Shown one piece after another: positions 7,438 through 13,955 of a stretch of 13,955 bases of DNA. The position numbers and the translations under genes were made by a program. Positions within the stretch are counted from its first letter, which is position 1, and each line of letters starts with the position of its first letter. Origin of the DNA: Halieaceae bacterium UBA6060 (lineage in GTDB: Bacteria > Pseudomonadota > Gammaproteobacteria > Pseudomonadales > Halieaceae); assembly GCA_002428935.1 (NCBI GenBank), contig DIYG01000170.1:1-13955 (forward strand), read 5' to 3'. The notes below the pieces were generated by a model. The model was given only the letters and a program-made list of their open reading frames with translations. It was not told the origin of the DNA and searched no databases.

Positions 7438-8068
7438 GGTCCGTCTCCCCGAAGGCGAGGGACTCACGATCATTGGGTCCGCGACTGTCAAAACGCGCCA
7501 GCCCGTCCCAATCCAGACGCCAAAGCAGTTCTCCATCGCGCCCATCGCGTATTGCGATTTCTCCTGCTTGGGTCTCACCACTGGCTAGCAAGAGCCACTG
7601 CGGCACTCGACCGCTAAGGACGGCCGCCGCCTGGGCGGTTTCGGCAAAGACCTCAACACCTTCCAAAAAAAGAGCAAACTCGACATCGGGGGGAAACTCG
7701 ATGGGCTCAAAAAGAGGGTCGAGCTGATCGGCAGGACGCCAACCCACGGGCAGGCGATGACGCCAGTACGCGGTCAGAACCACCTCGCCGTTGTCCTTGG
7801 GCTCATTGACGAATAACACCCCAAAATCCACCCCCTGAAACTGGGCTTCGTTCAGAGCGTAGGCCGCCACCGCAGCCAGGTCTTCGATCTTCTCCTGAAC
7901 AACTCGATCACTGGCCCCGGAATTGATGTTGATCGTAACCAGACTCGTAAGGAGCACCACCACAAGCAGCACCACGAGCATCTCCACCAGACTGAATCCC
8001 CGGTGGCCTGCCCGCGAAGAGTTCAAGGAATCAGAGCTCCTCTTCAGTCCAGTTGCCGATGTCCGCAT
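7427..8068 (-). CDS. gspH: Minor pseudopilin GspH (type II secretion)
   Basis: This minor pseudopilin is thought to link the GspI-J-K tip to the GspG shaft. The mature part starts after GHRG with FSLVEMLVVLLVVVLL (glutamate at +5), followed by a low-similarity globular domain, as usual for GspH. The ATG at 8068 (AAGGA four bases upstream) gives 213 residues and a 24-residue leader, overlapping gspG by 38 bases. A TTG at 8026 has GAGGAG ten bases upstream, starts four bases after the gspG stop, and gives a 10-residue leader and 199 residues, which fits the family better. A further ATG at 8095 is least likely. The gene is certain; the start is not. The 3' end overlaps gspI. Confidence 0.88.
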   Translation of the reverse strand: MRTSATGLKRSSDSLNSSRAGHRGFSLVEMLVVLLVVVLLTSLVTININSGASDRVVQEKIEDLAAVAAYALNEAQFQGVDFGVLFVNEPKDNGEVVLTAYWRHRLPVGWRPADQLDPLFEPIEFPPDVEFALFLEGVEVFAETAQAAAVLSGRVPQWLLLASGETQAGEIAIRDGRDGELLWRLDWDGLARFDSRGPNDRESLAFGETDLGR

Positions 8069-8480
8069 TCTGTCCTTCCCCGCCCGCAAGACCATCGGCG
8101 CCCAGAGAATAGATGTCCACCTCGCCGTTCTCCCCAGGGCTTAAATAGAGATAGGGACGCTCCCAGGGATCGCGGGGAACTTCCGATAGATACCCCCCCT
8201 GTTTGAAATTCCTCGGTTGCGGATCGATGGGACTGGGCTCGACCAAAGCCTCTAAACCCTGTTCCGTGGTGGGATACACAAAGTTATCCAGGCGATAGAT
8301 CTTCAGCGCCGTTTCTATGGATTTGAAATCGGCCTGGGCTTTTTTGATCCGGGCATCATCCGCCTGATTGAGTACCGTGGGCGCGACTATGCTTACGAGC
8401 AAGCCCATGATGACCAGGACCACGAGTATCTCTACGAGAGAAAACCCGGACTCCAGGCCCCGGCGATAGGGAATTCGCAT
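8031..8480 (-). CDS. gspG: Major pseudopilin GspG (type II secretion)
   Basis: This is the main subunit of the pseudopilus, the piston-like fibre that pushes substrates through the secretin. It has 149 residues, the usual size. The leader is cut after G12 (ESG^FSLVEILVVLVIMGLL), with glutamate +5 at residue 17. The signature TVLNQADDARIKKAQADF (35-52) marks the end of the long helix. The C-terminal DPWERPYLYLSPG (104-116) and SLGADGLAGGEGQNADIGNW (125-144) form the beta region and the calcium-binding loop needed for GspG folding; D129 and D140 are among the expected ligand positions. The ATG at 8480 follows the gspF stop by three bases, with GAGG seven bases upstream. It needs a prepilin peptidase, which is not in the window. 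Confidence 0.97.
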   Translation of the reverse strand: MRIPYRRGLESGFSLVEILVVLVIMGLLVSIVAPTVLNQADDARIKKAQADFKSIETALKIYRLDNFVYPTTEQGLEALVEPSPIDPQPRNFKQGGYLSEVPRDPWERPYLYLSPGENGEVDIYSLGADGLAGGEGQNADIGNWTEEEL

Positions 8481-8483
8481 CTG

Positions 8484-9704
8484 TTACCTCACCATCTTTG
8501 TCATATCGAAAATCGGCAGCATGATGGCCAGCACGATGACCATCACAATGGCCCCCATGACCACTACCATCAAGGGTTCAAAAAGCGCCATGAAACGGGA
8601 CAGAGACATCTCCAGCTCCCGTTCCTGATTTGCCGCCGAGCGCTCTAGCATGTCTTCCAGGGCGCCGCTGCTCTCACCGCTGGCCGCCATATGCACCATC
8701 ATCGGCGGAAAATGGGGTGCCCGGTCCAGGGCCTTACTTAGACTACTGCCCTCCTGGACCTCGACGGCGACCTGTCGGCTCTCCTGTCGCAGCACTAGGT
8801 TGACGATCACCTGACCACCGATGCGCAAAGCCTCCAGCAGCGGCACACCACTGGCCATAAGAATACTCAGAGTCGAGGCGAAACGGGCCGTGTCCAGCGC
8901 GACGATGAGATTGCCAAAAATAGGGATTCGCAACAGGAAGGCATGCCAGCGGTGGCGCCGGCTCTCGTTTTTGAGTCCCCGGCGAGCCAGGACCAACAGC
9001 CCGACGATCCCTAGGAACAGCCAATGGGTATAGCTGCGAAAGAAGTCACTGGTAGCGATTAATGCCTTCGTGAGTCCCGGAAGCTCGCGGTTTCCCTGGG
9101 CGAACGCACCGACCAGTTCCGGCACCACAAAGACCATCAAAGCGACGATAACGGAAACGGCCACAAGGGTCAGAATCGCCGGATAGATCATTGCCAGCTG
9201 CAGCTTTTGCCGGCTCTCTTGGCGCCGTTCGGAATAGTCCGCCAGTTGTTCCAGTACCGGCCCAAGGAAGCCCGCATGCTCACCAGCGGCTACCATGGCC
9301 CGGTACATTTCGCTGAACACCTGGGGGTATTCGGCCAGGGCGTAGGCCAGCGTATGCCCTTCGCTCACCCGAGAACGAATTTGCAGGAGCATGGCTTTGC
9401 TCCGGGGTCGCCGGGTCTGTTCTGCGGCGGCCTGAAGACAATCCGCCAGGGGCAGGTTGGATTGCACCAGGGTCGAGAGCTGACGGGTTAGCAGCGCCAA
9501 TTCCCCGGTGTTTATGCGCGTTGGCAGAAAACGGGTACGCAGGCTGGCGTTCGCCGCTTCCGCCCGCACCGCAGCCTGGACCTCGATGGGCCGGAGTTGC
9601 TGGGAGCGTAATTGGCTGCGCACCTGGCGCTCGGAATCCGCTTCGACCACACCTCGGACCAGCTTGCCTCCGGGGTTTAGGGCGCGGTAACGAAAAGCTG
9701 TCAC
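8484..9704 (-). CDS. gspF: Type II secretion system inner-membrane platform protein F
   Basis: This polytopic inner-membrane protein is at the centre of the assembly platform and contacts GspE and GspL. It has 406 residues, the standard length. It shows two repeated T2SSF domains: the first at about 70-195, with the conserved GEHAGFLGPVLEQLADY (141-157), and the second at about 272-395, with the matching GESSGALEDMLERSA (343-357). Three membrane segments lie at about 172-197, 225-241 and 377-398. The start is GTG at 9704, 12 bases after the gspE stop; GAGGT overlapping that stop codon serves as ribosome site nine bases upstream. The N-terminus, FRYRALNPGGKLVRGVVEA, is typical of the family. 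Confidence 0.96.
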   Translation of the reverse strand: MTAFRYRALNPGGKLVRGVVEADSERQVRSQLRSQQLRPIEVQAAVRAEAANASLRTRFLPTRINTGELALLTRQLSTLVQSNLPLADCLQAAAEQTRRPRSKAMLLQIRSRVSEGHTLAYALAEYPQVFSEMYRAMVAAGEHAGFLGPVLEQLADYSERRQESRQKLQLAMIYPAILTLVAVSVIVALMVFVVPELVGAFAQGNRELPGLTKALIATSDFFRSYTHWLFLGIVGLLVLARRGLKNESRRHRWHAFLLRIPIFGNLIVALDTARFASTLSILMASGVPLLEALRIGGQVIVNLVLRQESRQVAVEVQEGSSLSKALDRAPHFPPMMVHMAASGESSGALEDMLERSAANQERELEMSLSRFMALFEPLMVVVMGAIVMVIVLAIMLPIFDMTKMVR

Positions 9705-9716
9705 GGATCACCGACC

Positions 9717-11225
9717 TCAGGCTACGGCCGTAACCCGCAGCACTTCCTGCAGGCTGGTATCTCCGGCCAGGATCCGCCGGCGGCCATCCTGAAGGATGCT
9801 AGCGGAGTGCTGTCGGGCGTGGGCCGTCATGACCTGCTCGGCGGCACTGTCGTGGATCAAGGTCCGCAGGCCATCGTCGATCTCGATAAACTCATAAATG
9901 GCGCTACGGCCTCGATACCCGCTTTGGTTGCACGCGGGACAAGCACCGGGGTGGAAAATACGCGTGTTACCCACAGCCGAGGCGTCCAGGCCAAGGAGCT
10001 GCGCCTCCTGTTCCGTAACAGGAGCCTCTTTACGGCAATCCGTGCACAGCAGTCGAACAAGACGTTGGGCCATGACGGCGATCAGGCTAGACGATAAGAG
10101 GAACGGCTCCACCCCCATGTCTTGCAAACGGGTCACCGCTCCGATGGCGGTATTGGTATGTAGGGTGGACAACACGAGGTGACCGGTGAGCGATGCCTGC
10201 ACAGCGATCTCCGCCGTTTCCAGGTCGCGAATCTCCCCCACCATCACTACATCAGGGTCCTGACGCAAGATCGCCCGAAGCCCGCGGGCGAAGGTCATAT
10301 CAACCTTGGTGTTGACCTGGGTCTGACCAATACCCGGCAACATATACTCGACGGGATCCTCGATGGTCATGATGTTGCGGGCGGCGTCGTTTATCTCCGA
10401 CAAACCCGCGTAGAGCGTTGTGGTCTTCCCGGAGCCCGTTGGCCCAGTGACGAGAATAATGCCGTGGGGGCTGTGCAAGCCCTTGCGAAAGCCGTCAAAC
10501 ACCGCCGATGGCATGGCAAGCTGGGCCAGATGCAGTTGCCCCGACTGTTTATCCAGTAGCCGCAAGACGACACGCTCCCCGTAGGCGGAGGGAATCGTCG
10601 ACATGCGAATATCCACCGCATGACCGGCGATGCGCACGGAAATCCGACCATCTTGGGGTACGCGCCGCTCGGCGATATCCAGGCGGGCCATGACCTTCAG
10701 CCGCGAGACCAACAGGGGCCCCAGCATACGCTTGGGCGATAGCACCTCCGCGAGCACCCCATCGATGCGATAGCGGACACTCAGGCGGTCCTCAAAGGTT
10801 TCGATATGAATGTCCGAGGCTTTTTCGCGCACGGCTTCCGACAGAATTGCGTTGATCAGGCGAATGATCGGCGCGTCGTCTTCCGCATCCATGAGATCCC
10901 CTGCATCGGGGATCTCTTCGGCGAGTCGGCTGAGATCGACATCAGAACTGATGTCGGCGGCCATTTGTTCTGCTTCGCTGTTATCGCGCTGGTATGCCCG
11001 GGTCAGCTGGGCCTGAAAATCCGCCGCCGATAGCGCCTGTAGTTCCATGCCGACGCCAATCCGGCGACGCAGCTCGAGGAGCACTTCCGGCGCCATAGGC
11101 CCATCGTGGAGAACCCGACGAGACGCCTCCGGATCGATAACCACGCGATGGGTCTTGGCGTAGCTAAAGGGAAGCTTCGCACTCAGTGGGGATGGCGAAT
11201 CCTCTATCGGCGCAGGTTCACTCAC
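9717..11225 (-). CDS. gspE: Type II secretion ATPase GspE
   Basis: This cytosolic hexameric ATPase powers pseudopilus assembly. It has 502 residues. The N-terminal domain (1 to about 115) binds GspL. The catalytic part shows Walker A GPTGSGKT (261-268), Asp box MTIEDPVEY (286-294), Walker B-like DVVMVGEIRD (325-334) and His box LSTLHTNTA (352-360). A tetracysteine zinc module (C394, C397, C429, C432) distinguishes GspE from many PilT-like relatives. The start is GTG at 11225, overlapping the gspD stop as GTGA, with GGAG five bases upstream. An open frame extends 24 codons further to 11297 but lies within gspD and is rejected. The end is followed by the gspF ribosome site. Confidence 0.97.
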   Translation of the reverse strand: MSEPAPIEDSPSPLSAKLPFSYAKTHRVVIDPEASRRVLHDGPMAPEVLLELRRRIGVGMELQALSAADFQAQLTRAYQRDNSEAEQMAADISSDVDLSRLAEEIPDAGDLMDAEDDAPIIRLINAILSEAVREKASDIHIETFEDRLSVRYRIDGVLAEVLSPKRMLGPLLVSRLKVMARLDIAERRVPQDGRISVRIAGHAVDIRMSTIPSAYGERVVLRLLDKQSGQLHLAQLAMPSAVFDGFRKGLHSPHGIILVTGPTGSGKTTTLYAGLSEINDAARNIMTIEDPVEYMLPGIGQTQVNTKVDMTFARGLRAILRQDPDVVMVGEIRDLETAEIAVQASLTGHLVLSTLHTNTAIGAVTRLQDMGVEPFLLSSSLIAVMAQRLVRLLCTDCRKEAPVTEQEAQLLGLDASAVGNTRIFHPGACPACNQSGYRGRSAIYEFIEIDDGLRTLIHDSAAEQVMTAHARQHSASILQDGRRRILAGDTSLQEVLRVTAVA

Positions 11226-13273
11226 GGCGACTCCGCCGGCTGCGGCGCGCGAACATCCTCGCGAATTTCCTCGAGCTGGAGGATCTGCTGCTCCCAATCC
11301 GGTAGCACGGGGACAACCTCATCGCCAAAGAATTCGACTCCCGCTTCCCGGCGCTCAAGCTGCTGATCACGGATGTAGCGGTATTTCAGAGCGGTCGCAC
11401 CGGCGAGGGCTGCCTCATCGCGAATAATCGTAGGACGAATGAAGATCAGCAGATTGCGCTTGGTTACCGAAACTGCATCGTTGCGAAACAGACGTCCCAA
11501 ATACGGTATGTCGCCAAGGAGAGGCACACGCTGCTCCGTGTTCTGCACGTCATCCTGAATCAGTCCACCAAGGACGACCACGCGACCGTCCTGGGCCAGG
11601 ACCTTGGTCTGAATCTTCCGCTCGTTGGTGATCAAATCTGAAGCCGCTTCCGAGGCCAGCAACGTCGCTCCGGTGAGGGAGTTCACCTCCTGCTCGATAT
11701 CCAGCACCACGGAATCACCTTCATTGACCTGAGGTGTAACCGTAAGAGTGATACCCACGTTTTGGCGCTCAATGGTCTGGAAGGGGTTTTGCGCACCGTT
11801 ATTAGCCCCCGTATTGGTAAAGGAGCCGGTCACAAAGGGCACTTCCTGACCCACGGTTATAAAGGCCTCCTGATTGTCCAGGGTCAGAAGACTCGGTGTA
11901 GATAGGATGTTGGCGTTGGTTTGCTCCTCAAGGGCATTGAGGATTACGGTCATGCTCAGATCATCGTCAACTACACCCCACCCCAGGGACAAACCGGGGG
12001 TCTGGGCCAGCGCCCCGGCCAGGGCCCCCACATCGAAGTCTCCGGTGCTAACGCCCGTATCCGCATCATCACCGGGAGCCAGGGCCCCGGCGATGCGTCT
12101 GGCTCGCGCCGTATCGGCATCGATGTTACTGCCGTAGAGGCCGCTGTCGTTGACGAACAACCACTGCAGGCCAAGATCCTGACCATCGATGACTTCCAGC
12201 TCAACGATGATGGCCTCAACCAAAACCTGGGCGCGACGAATATCCAGGCGCTGAATCACGGACTCCAGGGCGGCCATCTCATCGGCGTCTGCGGTGATGA
12301 TCAGAGAGTTCGTGCCCTCGTCCGCTTCGATGGTTGCCGTGTTACTGGACGCGCGATTATTGCTGCCCTCACCCGTGTCGAGCTTGCTGATGTTTTGCAT
12401 CACCCGAGTCAGAACTTCGGCAATCTCCGTCGCCTGAGCGTACTCGAGGTAGATAACCTTTACGTTCCCCGTTTGTTCCAGGGGAGTATCCACATAAGTA
12501 ATGAGCTTGTTGATGCGCGCTCGCTGCAGTTCGTCGCCGGTGACCAGCACGCTGTTGGTGCGCTTGTCTGGCACCAGGAGTACATCGATTTCACCACCGC
12601 TGTTTTTGGCCTCGGAGGCATTGAGTTTTTCGAGCATCCGCACCACGTCTTCCGCCACGGCATAGCGCAGGGCGACCACATCGGTCTCCTGTACGGCGGA
12701 CTGATCCATCCGTTCGATAATGTCGCGGATACGACCGATGTTGGAGGCGGAATCCGAGATGATGATGGCATTGCTGGGTGCATAAGCCGCCATGTGTGCC
12801 TGTTGTGGCACCAGGGGGCGGAGCACTGGGATCAACTTGGCGGCGGAGATGTTGTCCAGCCGCAAAACCTGGGTCACGTACTCATCATTCCCCCCGAGAC
12901 CCGCCGCTGCATCGGCCACCGGTACGGACGCGGATCGCGCATCCTTGTTTTGGATGATGCGCACCACACCACCGGATCGGACCGCCGTGTAGCCGTGGAC
13001 GTCCAGAATCGCTAGAAACAAGTCATAAAGTTCGCTGGCGTTAACGGGCTTGGAGGACACGACCTTGACCTTGCCCTTCACCGCAGGGTCGACCACGATT
13101 GTGGTACCCGTGGCCTCGGATACGAATTTGATGAGTTCCTGAATATCCGTTTCTTTGAGATTGACGGTGAAGTCCTGAGCCAGAGACCAGGGTGCCAGGA
13201 ATAAGGTCAGCAACAGCCCTAAACACCATCGCCTTACCCTGGAACTCAAAACAAGAGCTGAGCCACGGCCCAT
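11222..13273 (-). CDS. gspD: Type II secretion secretin GspD
   Basis: This is the outer-membrane channel of the T2SS, a 15-mer in known systems. It has 683 residues from the ATG. A Sec signal peptide (hydrophobic CLGLLLTLFLAPW, ending near SLAQ at 33) comes first. N0 follows at about 34-108, N1 at about 130-192, N2 at about 196-265 and N3 at about 271-345, with a polar loop (298-312). The secretin domain covers about 350-615, including the signature VPLLGDIPYLGRLFR (583-597). An acidic tail (616-683) matches the position of the S-domain that binds a pilotin. GGAGG lies upstream, ten bases before the ATG. A GTG one codon earlier (13276) has seven-base spacing and is equally possible. The start overlaps the gspC stop. 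Confidence 0.97.
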   Translation of the reverse strand: MGRGSALVLSSRVRRWCLGLLLTLFLAPWSLAQDFTVNLKETDIQELIKFVSEATGTTIVVDPAVKGKVKVVSSKPVNASELYDLFLAILDVHGYTAVRSGGVVRIIQNKDARSASVPVADAAAGLGGNDEYVTQVLRLDNISAAKLIPVLRPLVPQQAHMAAYAPSNAIIISDSASNIGRIRDIIERMDQSAVQETDVVALRYAVAEDVVRMLEKLNASEAKNSGGEIDVLLVPDKRTNSVLVTGDELQRARINKLITYVDTPLEQTGNVKVIYLEYAQATEIAEVLTRVMQNISKLDTGEGSNNRASSNTATIEADEGTNSLIITADADEMAALESVIQRLDIRRAQVLVEAIIVELEVIDGQDLGLQWLFVNDSGLYGSNIDADTARARRIAGALAPGDDADTGVSTGDFDVGALAGALAQTPGLSLGWGVVDDDLSMTVILNALEEQTNANILSTPSLLTLDNQEAFITVGQEVPFVTGSFTNTGANNGAQNPFQTIERQNVGITLTVTPQVNEGDSVVLDIEQEVNSLTGATLLASEAASDLITNERKIQTKVLAQDGRVVVLGGLIQDDVQNTEQRVPLLGDIPYLGRLFRNDAVSVTKRNLLIFIRPTIIRDEAALAGATALKYRYIRDQQLERREAGVEFFGDEVVPVLPDWEQQILQLEEIREDVRAPQPAESP

Positions 13274-13955
13274 CACGGCGCGTCCTCCGTGCGAAGATCA
13301 CCGATGTTGACGTCGAGACTCACTGTTTCTCCCTTGCGCTGAATATCAAAGCTCGCCTGTGTTGCACCGCGCATATCCTGGTATAGACGGACCGTGTTCG
13401 TTGGGTCGGCAAACGCGAGGCCGTTAACCGCCGTGACCACATCACCGGGCTGAAAACCCAGGGCCGCGAACTCCCGTGCAGCCCGACCGGGCATAACCCG
13501 ATAGCCAATCAATCGATCCCCTTCGCGTACCGGCGCGACCTGAACCACATCGGCCAGCGACTCCGGATCGCTGTACAGCTGCTCGCGATAACGCGCCGCA
13601 AGAGCACTGCGAGATTCATTGTTTGTACTTTCACCGGTCGTGTTTACCGTCGCCGCGGGTGAACTGGACACTGCGGCGGTCTGTTGCACAGGCACCTGCC
13701 CCGCCAAGGATGACTCCTCGAACAAACGCAGCACTTCGTAACGACCTTCGTTGTCCAGAACCACCAACTCCGGCAGCACCTTGGCCAATAAGACCTCGCC
13801 ACTCACGGGCAGTTCATCCCCCACCTGGTAGAGATCCTGGAGTTTGCTGTGTTCGATAACAGCCTGCCCCAGGCCCGCCTCGGAAGAGGCCACCACACCG
13901 CGTAACACCAGCGGCAAGCGGGTCTCCGGGGCACCATCTTCGATTCCCGCCAGCG
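13273..13955 (-). CDS. gspC: Type II secretion system protein C, N-terminus missing at window edge
   Basis: This bitopic inner-membrane protein couples the platform to the secretin and helps select substrates. About 226 residues are visible; the cytosolic N-terminus and membrane helix lie beyond the window. The visible part opens with the homology region, which binds GspD N0 (ETRLPLVLRGVVAS to about YEVLRLFEES). A polar Ser/Thr/Asn-rich linker follows, and then a PDZ domain ending the protein (from about LIGYRVMPG through LGFQPGDVVTAVNG to VSLDVNI). The PDZ form, instead of a coiled coil, resembles Vibrio and Klebsiella GspC more than Pseudomonas XcpP. The reading frame is open to the right edge; a TTG at 13917 is internal and not the start. 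The stop overlaps the gspD start. Confidence 0.94.
   Translation of the reverse strand, partial: LAGIEDGAPETRLPLVLRGVVASSEAGLGQAVIEHSKLQDLYQVGDELPVSGEVLLAKVLPELVVLDNEGRYEVLRLFEESSLAGQVPVQQTAAVSSSPAATVNTTGESTNNESRSALAARYREQLYSDPESLADVVQVAPVREGDRLIGYRVMPGRAAREFAALGFQPGDVVTAVNGLAFADPTNTVRLYQDMRGATQASFDIQRKGETVSLDVNIGDLRTEDAP

Noticed and set aside
11226..11297. Longer N-terminus for gspE
   Set aside because: The extra 24 codons lie within the gspD tail. GTG at 11225 has a close GGAG and the GTGA overlap.
11921..13015. Open frame of 364 codons on the plus strand
   Set aside because: It is antisense to the conserved N1-secretin part of gspD. The product has no recognisable motif and its composition looks like a shadow of the real frame.
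1..13955. tRNA, rRNA, CRISPR array, insertion sequence, attachment site or phage genes
   Set aside because: No spaced direct repeats, transposase-like frames or terminal inverted repeats were seen on reading, and gene-free space totals only a few short gaps.

Overview
The window carries fifteen protein genes, all on the minus strand, in a nearly gapless head-to-tail run. It most likely comes from a free-living Gram-negative gammaproteobacterium. The evidence is a complete Klebsiella/Pseudomonas-style type II secretion (T2SS) gene order, moderately high GC by eye, and frequent GTG/TTG starts. The exact lineage cannot be settled from the sequence; a marine group is only a guess.

Read in the direction of transcription (high to low coordinates), the first twelve genes are the T2SS operon gspC-D-E-F-G-H-I-J-K-L-M-N, from about 13955 to 2927. 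gspC is cut by the window edge, and its promoter lies outside. GspD is the outer-membrane secretin and GspC the inner-membrane clamp that contacts it. GspE is the ATPase, GspF the membrane platform protein, and GspL/GspM the assembly that anchors GspE. GspG is the major pseudopilin, and GspH, I, J and K are the minor pseudopilins that form the tip. GspN is the accessory inner-membrane protein. Every junction is an overlap or a gap of no more than 12 bases, with four-base GTGA, TTGA and ATGA overlaps, so translation is probably coupled along the operon. No prepilin peptidase (gspO/pilD), pilotin (gspS) or gspAB is present here, so these must be encoded elsewhere or be absent.

After gspN comes a 48-base gap holding a small perfect hairpin without a T tract. 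It is followed by a rubredoxin gene (2878-2705) and, three bases later, a long three-domain Xaa-Pro aminopeptidase (2701-884). These may be read through from the T2SS operon. A weak terminator-like hairpin follows the peptidase. Then comes a short spacer with a perfect 10-base palindrome and a possible -10 box, leading into the N-terminal two thirds or so of a neurotransmitter:sodium symporter (827 to the left edge).

No RNA genes, mobile elements, CRISPR arrays or broken genes were seen. There is no gene-free stretch longer than about 56 bases. I found no convincing undescribed system. The points most worth a second look are the rubredoxin-peptidase pair behind the secretion operon, the start-codon choices and leader lengths of the minor pseudopilins, and the palindrome in front of the transporter.
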